This document shows, piece by piece, positions 34,849 to 43,719 of a DNA stretch of 64,000 nucleotides (its first letter is position 1; every line of letters begins with the position of its first letter). The DNA comes from FEN-33 sp963768775 (lineage in GTDB: Archaea; Thermoplasmatota; Thermoplasmata; Methanomassiliicoccales; UBA472): contig CAVYIY010000006.1 in NCBI GenBank assembly GCA_963768775.1, forward strand, positions 496,001 to 560,000, in the 5' to 3' direction. The notes beneath the pieces were generated by a model that had not been told where the DNA came from, made no database searches, and saw only the letters and a list, made by a program, of their open reading frames with translations. A program made the translations under genes and the position numbers.

Positions 34849-36429
34849 TCAGAGCACGACGGTCTGGGTCTGCTCCCTCATGAACTGCTGCAGGTAGTAG
34901 AGCCCGCCCGTCCCCTTGCCAGTGGAGCCGGAAGCCTTCCAGCCGACGAACGACTGGGCACCGACCATGGCACCGGTGCAGCCGCCGCGGCGCCGGTTCG
35001 AGTACACCACGCCCGATTGGATGTGGTCGAAGTAGTAGTCGATCTCCACCTCGTCGTCGCTGAATATGCCGCCCGTGAGCCCGTATGCCGAAGCGTTCGC
35101 CTTGTCGACCGCCTCCTCTAGGGTCTTGAAGCCCTGGGTGCAGAGGATGGGCATGAACAGCTCCTTCTTCATCAGCTCGTGGCCGTCCGGCAGTCCGGTG
35201 ATGATCGTCGGCGAGAGGTAGTTGCCATTCGCCAGCTTGCCCTTCTTCACCTGGGTGCCGCCGCAGAGCACCTTCCCGTCCTTCTTGCCTTGGGCAACGG
35301 ACGGCAAGATATTCCTTCACCTTCGCACTCCTCGATTATCGGACCAAGGTCGCAGCCCTTCTCCGTCGGATCGGAGACCACGAGCTTATTGGCCTTTTCG
35401 GCCAGCAGCGACTCGAACTCCTTCCTCATCTCCGCGGCAACGATCAGCCGGGAGCAGGCGGAGCACTTCTGCCCGCTGTAGCCGAAGGCGGACTTGATGA
35501 CCCCGTCAACAGCCTTCTCGATGTTCGCATTGGCGGTCACGATGACCGCGTTCTTCGAGCCCATCTCCGCTATCACCGGCTTTGGATACCCCCGGACGGA
35601 ATTGCGGATGATGCTGAAGCCCACGTCCTTCGAGCCGGTGAAGACCACGCCCTCCACGTCCGGATGCGTCACCAGGGAGTCGCCGACCTCGCCCCCCGGG
35701 CCGGTGATCAGGTTCGCCACGCCGGGCGGCAGGCCAGCCTCCTCCAGCAGCTGGAATGCCTTGGTTGAACGCGAACGGCGTCAGGCTGGAGGGCTTGATG
35801 ACCACGGTGTTGCCGGTGATCATCGCCGCGGAGGCCATCCCCATGCTGATGGCGATGGGGAAGTTGAACGGGCATACCACCGCCCAGACACCGTACGGCC
35901 GCAGGATCGACATCGACCGCTCGTTTTCGTAGGCCGGAGGCAGCTTCGTCCGGTAGCCGTCGTTCGCCTTCACTTGGTCCGAGTAATAGGACATGAAGTC
36001 GATCGCTTCGTCCACGTCCGCCACCGCCTCGTCGCGGTTCTTGCCGTTGTCCAGGGTCACGGCGGCGGCGAGCTCGTACTTATGCTCGCGGAACAGCTTC
36101 ACGATCCTCTGGAAGACGGCGACCCTGGCGGTATGGTCCCACTTGGACCATTCGGGGAATGCCTCCCAGGCGGCCTTGACCGCCGCATTGACGTCCGCTG
36201 CGGAGCCAAGAGGGAACTTGCCGAGCAGCATGGTCCGGTCGTTGGGGCTGAACTTGTCGAAGGTCTTCTTGGCCTTGACCTCCTTCCCGCCGATGATGTT
36301 TGGATAGGTCTGAGGCTTCTTCAGTTCCTGCAGCTGCTCCTCCACCGCCTTCTCGTATTTGGAGTGGAATAACCCTTCCTTCTTCTCCTGGATCGCCCGC
36401 AGATGCGTGAGCTCGTTGGTGAATGTCAT
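34849..36429 (-). pseudogene. Aldehyde dehydrogenase (1-pyrroline-5-carboxylate dehydrogenase-like), frameshifted
   Basis: Three frames together cover a full aldehyde dehydrogenase of about 525 residues. The N-terminal part ends after SSLTPFAFNQ near 35760. The middle has the catalytic glutamate region AEMGSKN and nucleophile cysteine in SGQKCSACSR. The last part carries the GKKDGKVLCGGTQVKKG and FVGWKASGSTGKG segments. Indels lie near 35760 and within 35300-35330, where two shifts seem needed. The whole catalytic core is conserved, so sequence errors are more likely than decay. Expected activity is NAD(P)-dependent oxidation of glutamate semialdehyde or a similar aldehyde. Confidence 0.82.
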
Positions 36430-36579
36430 GGTCTTACCATATAGACCACGAACCCGGGTCTAGATAATGCTGTCGTGCGAGGAGATGACAATCCAGTTCT
36501 CAGCGAAATCATCGGCAGCCTAAGATGCAGCGAACCTCATGGCAAAACGTTTCTAATAATTGGTCGCAATGAGGGGAGG

Positions 36580-37230
36580 ATGTGGGAACGCCGTCGCAAG
36601 CTGCTGGCCATAGCTATCCTGCTGGCTCTCGCCGCGGCTTTGCTGACCGCATTGCTTTTCGTCCCTGGCGTCGTGAGCGCGGACCGGCAGGCGTTCCAGA
36701 GCCTGAACAGCGTTCAGTCCCCGGGCCTGACGGACTTCTTCTGGATGCTCACCGCCCTCGGCTCGCTGGAATTCGGCCTGCTCTGGGTCGGGGGGATGTG
36801 GCTGATGAAGCGGAGCGACCTGGCAGCATATTTGCTCGTGGCAATAGTCATGGAGATCCTCATCATCACCTTCATGAAGGAGGCGATCATGCGCCCCCGT
36901 CCTTACGATACGATCGCCGACACCGGCTGGCTGTACTCTCTGGACCGCTGGTCGTTCCCTTCCGGCCACGCGGCCGTTGCGTTCACCCTGGCGACGGTCA
37001 TCGGGCTCAAGGTGAGGAAGATGCTGCCGCTCATGGCCGTGATCGCGTTGCTGGTGGCGTTCTCCCGCGTCTACCTCGGCGTGCACTTCCCGCTGGACGT
37101 GATCGCCGGCTCGCTGATCGGCATCCTCATCGGGCTGTTCGCGGTCAACCTGGACCTCAAGCGCCTCGAATCGTATCTGGACCGCGGGCGCAGCTACCTC
37201 GCCAACAAGCTAGCTCCGAATAAGAATTGA
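36580..37230 (+). CDS. PAP2-family membrane phosphatase
   Basis: A 216-residue integral membrane phosphatase with six helices. The three active-site motifs are visible: KEAIMRPRP, FPSGHA and SRVYLGVHFPLDV (final His and Asp). It probably dephosphorylates isoprenoid or lipid pyrophosphates at the membrane. The frame extends to 36475, but the hydrophilic extension is unlike the family, so I place the start at the ATG at 36580. A GGGGAGG lies directly against it. Confidence 0.85.
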   Translation: MWERRRKLLAIAILLALAAALLTALLFVPGVVSADRQAFQSLNSVQSPGLTDFFWMLTALGSLEFGLLWVGGMWLMKRSDLAAYLLVAIVMEILIITFMKEAIMRPRPYDTIADTGWLYSLDRWSFPSGHAAVAFTLATVIGLKVRKMLPLMAVIALLVAFSRVYLGVHFPLDVIAGSLIGILIGLFAVNLDLKRLESYLDRGRSYLANKLAPNKN

Positions 37231-37320
37231 ACGCCGATAAGAAGCGAGCCATGCCTTTCTTCGGCCTGGAAGGACGACGAAGCCTATTAATGGGAATCGG
37301 GCTATCGCTCACCGACTAAC

Positions 37321-38833
37321 GTGATCGGTCGCCGTTCCTTGCTTGTATTGATCGGTCGTGCCGCCACAGCGCTCCTCGGCTACGCCGGCCTAATCTTCAT
37401 GCTCAACGTTCCGGGGGTCTACGGCAACATCGCCTTCACTCTCGCCTTGTTGGCCACCTTCAACTCGCTTTCGGACCTGGGCGTCAGCAGCGCTCACGTG
37501 AAGAAGGTCTCCGAAGGCGGGGACATCGGCGACTGCCTGAGCACCTTCGCGGTCATCAAGCTCCTGCTCAATGGAGCAATGGCGGTCATCGCCGTCTCCG
37601 GCATCTACATCTGGTCGCTCCTCGGGCCATCCGCTGACCGCGGATACCTGGACGCTGCTGCTGCTCTTCCTGCTCTACTACATCATGTACAACGTCGCCT
37701 CCATCGTCACCTCGCACTATGCGGCCACGATGGAGCAGGCCAAGGCGCAGATCGTGACCCTCTTCGACCCGATCGTTCGCGTCCCTCTGATCTTCTTCAT
37801 CGCCCTTGGCAGCGGGAGCGCATTGGACTTCGCTTATGCATACGTCGCAGCGGCGCTGTCCATCATGATCATCGCGCTCATCTTCATCTACCGCGACCAC
37901 ATTCACTGGAAAAGACCGACCCTCTACCGGGCATACTTCAAGTTCGCCGCCCCGCTGATGCTCGTCGGCGTGGTGGCGACCCTCGCAGGCACAATGGACA
38001 AGGTGATCCTCGGCCTCGGCGGAGATGCCGTAGCATTTCACGCCGTCGAGGTGTTCTCCTCCAGCCAAGTGGTGCTGGGGGTGCTGGCAATCGTCAGCGC
38101 CTCCGTGGCCACCATGACCTTCCCCTCGTTCTCCAAGCTGCATTCGGACGGCAACATCAAGGAGATCTGCAAGCTGACCTTTCAGGCGGAGCGCTACATC
38201 TCCATCTTAGCTATGCCGATCATCACGGTCATCGTCATCTTCCCCACGGAGTGCGCCAAGGTCCTGCTCAACAGCACGTTGGGCGATGCCGCGGACCCGA
38301 TGCGCTTCCTGGCAATTGCCACGCTGCTCAGCATGCTGAACACCGTGCATTCGTCGCAGATCCTGGCCGTCAACCGGCCGGACACGTCGGCGAAGCTGAC
38401 GCTGCTCAACTTCCTGGTGTACGGCGGCCTGCTGCTCGTCCTCGTCCCGGTGAACATCGTCGGCATCCGGATGCTGGGGATGTCCTTCACTGGCGCGGCT
38501 ATCGCGAACCTGATCGCCGTCGTCGTCCTTCTGCTCTTCACCCGCTACACCGTTTACAAGCTCACCGGGACCAGCGCCAATCCTCGACTGAGCTTGCACG
38601 TGGTAGCTGCGGCAGCCTCGGCCATCTGGATCACGCTCCTCTCCGATTTCATCACCATCTCCAGCTGGCCGACAATAATATTCTATGGGCTCACCTCCAG
38701 CTTCGTCTTCGTCGTCGTGCTCTACTTCCTCGGGGAGTTCAAGCGCGTCGACATCGACTACTTCCTCGACCTGCTCAGCGTGCGCAAAATGCTCTCCTAC
38801 ATCTCCAAGGAACTGAGGCAAAAGGATCACTGA
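37321..38833 (+). pseudogene. Polysaccharide flippase (MATE/Wzx-like), one frameshift
   Basis: A 14-helix lipid-linked oligosaccharide flippase of about 504 residues split by a single indel. The first frame runs from a GTG at 37321 (IGRRSLLVLIGRAATALLGY) to IWSLLG. The second continues from HPLTADTWTLLLLFLLYY to the stop at 38833. The shift falls in the GGG run at 37624-37626, where one fewer G restores the frame. Its product would move glycan precursors across the membrane. Confidence 0.82.
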
Positions 38834-38917
38834 TCGAGGAAGGCACTTTCGCTTCTCCAGGCTAGCTGTCAACCGAAACACTATAAGCAGAGGGCGCATT
38901 CCCGCCAAAGCGTACGT

Positions 38918-39820
38918 ATGGCTATGGACAAGCATGCAAGGAATGAATTCAACGGCGTGGCGCTGACGCTGCTGGCGACGCTGCTCTTCGGCTCCTCGTA
39001 CGTCGTCGTCAAGCTCGGCGTGAGCGAGATCGACCCGCTGCTCTTCTCCACCGTCGTCTTTGTCATCGGCGCGGTGCTCATCTCCAGCTATACCCTCATC
39101 CGCGGAACGTTCAAGCTGGAGATCTTCCGGCACTGGGAGGCCTGGACGGCGCCGTTGGTCACGTTCGCCCTGGTGACCATGCAGTATGTCGGGCTGAGCC
39201 ACACCACCGCTTCCACCGGGGCGCTCATCATCGGCGCGAACGTGCTGCTCGTCGCCCCGATGGCGGCGCTGATCTTCCATGAGCGCTTGGGCAGGCTGCG
39301 CGTCCTCGGACTGCTGGTCGGCGTCCTCGGCCTCTTCATCCTCACCACCAAGCTCAACGTCGGCGGCATGTCCTCCGATACCTGGCTGGGGGACCTGCTG
39401 CTCGTCGGCACCAGCTCCTGCATCGCCTTGACGTTCATACTCAGCCGCTTCGCGATGCGGCACATGGGCTTCGACCAGTGGACCCTGTGCATCCACCTCC
39501 TTACCCCGTTCCTGCTCTTCGGCGCCTGGATGGTGCTGGGAAAGCAGACGAACGTCACCGGCGACATGCTGCCGATCATCCTCTATGTGGGTCTGCTCTG
39601 CACCGTCCTGCCCACCATGCTCTGGATGCGCGCCCTGGAGTGGATCAGCGTGGTCACGTCCTCGACCATCACTCTATCGGAGAGCACCTTCGCGGTCATC
39701 CTCAGCATCGTCTTCCTCAACGAATCGATCGACATCTTCGTGATCGTCGGCGCTGCCCTGGTCTTCAGCGCCATCTACATGGTGGTGCGGGGCGAGGTCG
39801 CGATCAAGAGCGCGGGCTAG
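38918..39820 (+). CDS. EamA/DMT-family transporter
   Basis: A 300-residue carrier with ten predicted helices in two EamA repeats (about 10-145 and 155-290). The repeats share a TASTGALIIGANVLLVAPMA-like or TLSESTFAVILSIVFLNES pattern before the ninth helix. The family exports metabolites or nucleotide sugars; the substrate is unknown. It starts 84 bases after the flippase. Confidence 0.85.
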   Translation: MAMDKHARNEFNGVALTLLATLLFGSSYVVVKLGVSEIDPLLFSTVVFVIGAVLISSYTLIRGTFKLEIFRHWEAWTAPLVTFALVTMQYVGLSHTTASTGALIIGANVLLVAPMAALIFHERLGRLRVLGLLVGVLGLFILTTKLNVGGMSSDTWLGDLLLVGTSSCIALTFILSRFAMRHMGFDQWTLCIHLLTPFLLFGAWMVLGKQTNVTGDMLPIILYVGLLCTVLPTMLWMRALEWISVVTSSTITLSESTFAVILSIVFLNESIDIFVIVGAALVFSAIYMVVRGEVAIKSAG

Positions 39821-39921
39821 CGAGCAATTCGTTCAGAAAGAATCGATCGAATGGAAGAGATTTCTGCGGCGATGACTTGATATCATCTGGGCCGAGCCGC
39901 CATCGGTCATCTGAAGCAGGC

Positions 39922-40005
39922 TCACTTCTTCTTCGTCTTTACCGGAGCCTTCTTCTTCTCTACCGCCTTGGCCGACTTCTTCGGGGCGCACTTGCCGCAT
40001 GACAT
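39922..40005 (-). CDS. 27-residue lysine-rich CxxC miniprotein
   Basis: A short frame with a strong ribosome site (GGAGGT, 8 bases before the ATG at 40005). The product begins M-S-C-G-K-C and continues with a Lys/Ala/Pro-rich stretch ending in KTKKK; 12 of 27 residues are lysine. The C-G-K-C pair could bind a metal or redox partner, and the tail could bind nucleic acid. A hairpin sits just upstream of the ribosome site. It is divergent from the TBP gene. No family recognised. Confidence 0.55.
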   Translation of the reverse strand: MSCGKCAPKKSAKAVEKKKAPVKTKKK

Positions 40006-40021
40006 CGTTCTGAACCTCCAC

Positions 40022-40036
40022 GGGGATTTTATCCCG
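40022..40036 (-). promoter_or_regulatory. Hairpin in the leader of the miniprotein gene
   Basis: GGGAT-TTT-ATCCC is a perfect 5-base inverted repeat with extra G/C neighbours, ending a few bases before the GGAGGT ribosome site of the 27-residue gene. It could hide or expose that site. Confidence 0.35.
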
Positions 40037-40188
40037 GCGCTGATATGTTTGTCCTGGATATTAAATTCTATCAACTCCAGCGACAATCTGCAAGACGAGC
40101 GATTCGGTCAAATCCCGTCGTATCGAACTCCGCCATCGATCTATTCTCAGAAACGACGACGCTCTTCGGTGGAAATTGCACAACTTGC

Positions 40189-40208
40189 TTATATAAGGGT
40201 ATATAAAT
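40189..40208 (+). promoter_or_regulatory. Two overlapping TATA boxes of the TBP gene
   Basis: ttatataa (40189-40196) and tatataaat (40200-40208) lie 8-27 bases before the TTG at 40216. The first box predicts transcription starting at or next to the start codon, so the messenger is probably leaderless. Confidence 0.55.
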
Positions 40209-40215
40209 AGGCTGA

Positions 40216-40776
40216 TTGGGTTTTACCATTTCGAAATACAAGATCGAGAACGTCGTGGCTTCCGCATCATTGGGCACTGAGCTTGACCTCCCGGCCATAG
40301 CCGCCTCGCTGGAGGGGGCCGAGTACGAGCCTGAGCGGTTCCCTGGCCTGATATACCGACTGAAGGAGCCGAAGACCGCCACCCTCCTGTTCCGCAGCGG
40401 AAAGGTGGTCTGCACCGGCGCGAAGAGCGTGGAACAGGTCAAGGTGGCCATCGACAAGGTGGTCAAGGAGCTGGGGAAGGTCGGGATCCACATCAAGACC
40501 GAACCGAAGATCGAGGTGCAGAACATCGTCGCCTCGTCCGACCTGGGGCAGAGCATCAACCTCAACTCCATCGCCATAACCTTGGGACTGGAGAGAGTGG
40601 AGTACGAGCCAGAGCAGTTCCCCGGCCTCGTGTATCGCCTGGAAACGCCGAAGGTCGTGCTATTGCTCTTCGGGTCGGGCAAGCTGGTCTGCACTGGTGC
40701 GCGAAAGCCGCAGGACGTCGAGGACGCGGTCGACAAGATCACCATAGAATTGCGCGGGGCCGGCCAATTGCGCTGA
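40216..40776 (+). CDS. tbp: TATA-box binding protein
   Basis: A 186-residue general transcription factor made of two imperfect repeats (about 6-90 and 98-180). Each has the IENVVASASLG / VQNIVASSDLG opening, the EYEPE.FPGL.YRL block and the GKVVCTGAKS / GKLVCTGARK loop, as in all TBPs. It recruits TFB and RNA polymerase to TATA boxes. The start is a TTG at 40216; no ribosome site is seen and the TATA positions suggest a leaderless message. Two TATA boxes in its own promoter could allow self-control. Confidence 0.97.
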   Translation: MGFTISKYKIENVVASASLGTELDLPAIAASLEGAEYEPERFPGLIYRLKEPKTATLLFRSGKVVCTGAKSVEQVKVAIDKVVKELGKVGIHIKTEPKIEVQNIVASSDLGQSINLNSIAITLGLERVEYEPEQFPGLVYRLETPKVVLLLFGSGKLVCTGARKPQDVEDAVDKITIELRGAGQLR

Positions 40777-40853
40777 TCCGGGACGATCGTCCAATGGGGA
40801 ATGACTCCTCGGACGCGCCTATCTCGAGATCGCGCGAACGGCCAGTCAGGTCC

Positions 40854-41741
40854 TCAGAACAGCGAGGCCATGCCCTGGTCCAGTGACAATTTCGGCTCGA
40901 AGTCGAGCATCTTCCTCGCCTTGACGATGTCGCCGACGCTGTGCCTGATGTCCCCGACTCTCGGCGCCACGTGCACGATCTCGACCTGGTTCGGCGAGGC
41001 GCGCAGCACCGCCTTCGCCAGCTCGTTGATGCTCGTGCCCTTGCCGGAAGCGCAGTTGAACGTCTCGTTCTTGACGTCCGAGGTGGCGGCCTTGCACACC
41101 ATCGCCGCGACGTCCGAGGCGTGGATGAAGTCGCGCGTCTGGAGGCCGTCCCCTTCGACCGTGATCGGCCTGTTGGACAATGCCATCTGCACGAACTTGG
41201 TTATCACCCCGGAATAGGGGCTCTTCGGGTCCGCCCGGCGGGAGTAGAAGTTGAACGGTCTAATGATGACGTGGTCCAATCCCTTGGTCTCGGTGAACAC
41301 GCGGACGTACTCTTCGGCAGAGGATTTGCTCACGCCGTAGAACGACTTCGGCTGCTTGGGGTGCGATTCGCCTATCGGCACGTGCAACGGGTCGCCGTAC
41401 ACCGCCGCTGTGGAAATATAGACGAACTTGCCGACGCCCATCTCCTTGCAAGCCTGCAGCAGGCACACCGTTCCCCGGACGTTGGTGTCCATGTCCGCCA
41501 ATGGATCCTTGATGCTGTTCTCCACGCTGACCTGCGCGGCGCAATGCACCACCACGTCGACGCCCTTCAGCCAATCCGTCAATGTCAGCGCTGTACGGAT
41601 GTCTGCCCGGTGCACCAGGTCCTGGTGTTCGGCATGATGCGTCTCCAGGATGTCGATGCCGATCACCTCGTGCTTTCCCACCAGCTCGTCGAGAAGATAC
41701 GAACCCAATTGCCCCGATGCACCGGTAATAGCGAACTTCAT
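40854..41741 (-). CDS. NAD-dependent epimerase/dehydratase (extended SDR)
   Basis: A 295-residue nucleotide-sugar-type SDR. The NAD motif is ITGASGQLGSYLLDEL at the N-terminus, with STAAVYGDP (catalytic Ser/Thr) and the YxxxK pair in FYGVSKSSAEEY. RPFNFYSRRADPKSPYSG and TRDFIHASDVA follow the UDP-sugar epimerase pattern. It is diverged from the enzyme at 23228, so probably has a different sugar substrate. It stands alone with no clear operon partner. Confidence 0.86.
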   Translation of the reverse strand: MKFAITGASGQLGSYLLDELVGKHEVIGIDILETHHAEHQDLVHRADIRTALTLTDWLKGVDVVVHCAAQVSVENSIKDPLADMDTNVRGTVCLLQACKEMGVGKFVYISTAAVYGDPLHVPIGESHPKQPKSFYGVSKSSAEEYVRVFTETKGLDHVIIRPFNFYSRRADPKSPYSGVITKFVQMALSNRPITVEGDGLQTRDFIHASDVAAMVCKAATSDVKNETFNCASGKGTSINELAKAVLRASPNQVEIVHVAPRVGDIRHSVGDIVKARKMLDFEPKLSLDQGMASLF

Positions 41742-41942
41742 CGTATTGCGAACGATTCTCCTCAGGTTAAAGCTTATCCCAGTTAATCAGCGAGGGGTGG
41801 AAGAAACAAGCGAGAATCCCTCTTCCGGTTCGCCCCGCCTCCCACTCCATTGCCGGCCCTCCCGCCCAATCAAATCTCGATCGGATTACATCGAGAAACC
41901 CTTTTAATCCAGATAACGCCTTATTCGTTTCGGGATGCTCAA

Positions 41943-42179
41943 ATGGGACTATCTTTCAGTTGCGACGAGGATAAGAAGGTCATCACCAAGGACGGAAGGG
42001 AGCTCGGAATGCTAGCGGGCGCGATGCTCGACACGAAGACCTGGACGGTGAACTATCTCCAGGTCCGAGTGCCGAAGGAGCTGTTGTTAGAGCTGGGGAA
42101 GAAGAAGCCTTTCGGCAAGCCGGGCACGATCTCCTTCGCGACGAGCGTCGTCGCCGTGGTCGGCGACGTCATCCATTGA
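41943..42179 (+). CDS. Single PRC-barrel protein
   Basis: A 78-residue protein consisting of one PRC-barrel: SCDEDKKVITKDGRELGMLA, then TWTVNYLQVRVPKEL and a KKKPFGKPGTIS segment like that in the tandem protein at 18242. The ATG at 41943 fits a TATA-like cttttaatcc near 41900; the longer frame from 41850 has a non-conserved front. Its end overlaps the convergent site-2 protease reading frame by about 10 bases. Confidence 0.7.
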   Translation: MGLSFSCDEDKKVITKDGRELGMLAGAMLDTKTWTVNYLQVRVPKELLLELGKKKPFGKPGTISFATSVVAVVGDVIH

Positions 42180-43558
42180 ACGTCGACATGAAGGATCTGC
42201 CGGACCACCTGCACGCCTGATACAGCTGGGCGGACCGAGCCGAAGCGCGGGCGACTGGCATTTCCAGCACTTGCTTCCATTTGTCCAGGTTGAGCGCTCC
42301 GCATTCGGCGCAGCGCCAGGTGCCGGCCTTGCTCACCGCGGCGCAGGTCTCGCAGGTTATCTTCTCGCAGCGTGCTTGTCTTCCATGTTCTCCTTTCCAA
42401 TGCCGCAGGGCGGGGCGATCGGCCTCATGCCCTTCGCCTGGGCCATCATGTTGACCGCCCGGATCAGGTCCACCGGGTCACTATGCCGACCATGGCGCCG
42501 TTGTCCATCACCACTTCCATGACCACCAGCCGGCCGATGTCGCGGCGTGGACATCAGCTGCAGCGCGTCCATCGCCTCCGCGGCCGCGGGAATGGATACG
42601 AGCCGCGGGGACATCACGTCCTTGACGAAGGTGAGGCTGCGCTTGTCCTCCGGCACCTTGGTCACGTCCTCGAGCGTGATCATGCCGACGACCTTGCCGT
42701 GGTCCTCCACCGGGTAGCCGATGTGGCGCTCGGTCATCATCTTCTGCACGACGTCGCTCACCGGCGTCATCACGTCGATCGAGGACACGTCCTTGGTCAT
42801 GATGTCCTTGACCTTGAGGCCGCGGAGCGCCTCGGAGACCCGAGTGCCGTCCAGCTCCTCGCCCGCGCCCATGTAGATGAAGATGGCGATGAGGATGAAC
42901 CAGATGCTGATAGAAGAAGCCGATTATGGCCATGATGACCGCTGCCGCCCGTCCCACGTTGACGGCGGTCTCGGTGGCCTTCAGGTAGCCCATCCTCTTG
43001 GCCAGGCTGGCGCGGAGCACCCTTCCCCCGTCCATGGGGAACGCGGGGATCAGGTTGAAGGCGCCGAGCAGCAGGTTGTAGAAGGCGGTGGCGCTGAGCG
43101 TGATGGCAATCGCCTGGTATCGCGACCGATGTGCCCAGGCTGTCGACCAGCAGGAAGATCGGCGTGAACACCGCCCCGATGACGATGCTCGATGCCGGTC
43201 CGACGAACGCCATGAACGCCTCGCCCGGAGCGCGGTCCGGGGTCTTCCCGATCTGCGATACCCCGCCGAAGATGAACAGGGTGATGCCGGTGATGGTATA
43301 CCCTTCCTCAGCGCGACGTAGCTGTGCGCCAGCTCGTGCACCAATATCGAGACGAACAGGATCACGGCCGCCAGCGTCCCCAAGGAGCAGTTGACCGGTG
43401 AGGTCTATGGGCAGGTCGCCGAACCCGATCTTGAATATCCAGATCGAGCCGCCGGTGACGGCGAAGCTGTAGGCGAACAGCGGTAGAATCAGCAGCAGCG
43501 TGACGTGCAGATAGATGGGGATGCCGAATATCCTGGCAACCTTCAGCGAGGCTCTCAT
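42169..43558 (-). pseudogene. Site-2 protease with CBS pair and zinc ribbon, multiply frameshifted
   Basis: Joined across frames, the minus strand encodes an M50 membrane zinc protease of about 460 residues. It has N-terminal helices, the HExxH motif in ILVHELAHSYVALR, the second motif in FNLIPAFPMDGGRVLRA, two CBS domains (VKDIMTKDVSSIDVMTPVS..., VKDVMSPRLVSIP...) and a C-terminal zinc ribbon (CETC ... CAEC). About seven single-base indels are needed, near 43380, 43302, 43115, 42908, 42543, 42472 and 42366. The first two fall in short homopolymers. Every motif survives, so a low-quality consensus is likely. The CBS pair suggests nucleotide-regulated intramembrane proteolysis. Confidence 0.75.
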
Positions 43559-43674
43559 GCAGGTTCAATTCGAGCGTCCCTGATTTAAAACCATTTCCTT
43601 CCCATTCAGCCCCGCCCTCGTCGTCCTTAACGCATCGCTCTCGTTCTGGCTTGACCGCTTTCTCTGGATTCCAA

Positions 43675-43706
43675 GAATAAAGAAAGAAGGAAGAGGGAAG
43701 GGGTTT
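43675..43706 (-). terminator. Terminator after the LRR/FN3 surface protein
   Basis: Minus-strand reading after the stop: AAACCCCTTCCCTCTTCC and further T-rich pyrimidines. It contains the same AAGGGGTTT 9-mer (plus reading, 43698-43706) as two other minus-strand genes. Confidence 0.5.
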
Positions 43707-43719
43707 GTCCGGTCCGCGC

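Noticed and set aside
38207..39496. Long minus-strand open frame of 429 codons opposite the flippase and EamA transporter
   Set aside because: Its product is a Glu/Gln/Arg/His-rich string without any fold pattern, and it lies across two well-supported membrane protein genes. It is a shadow of high-GC third positions.
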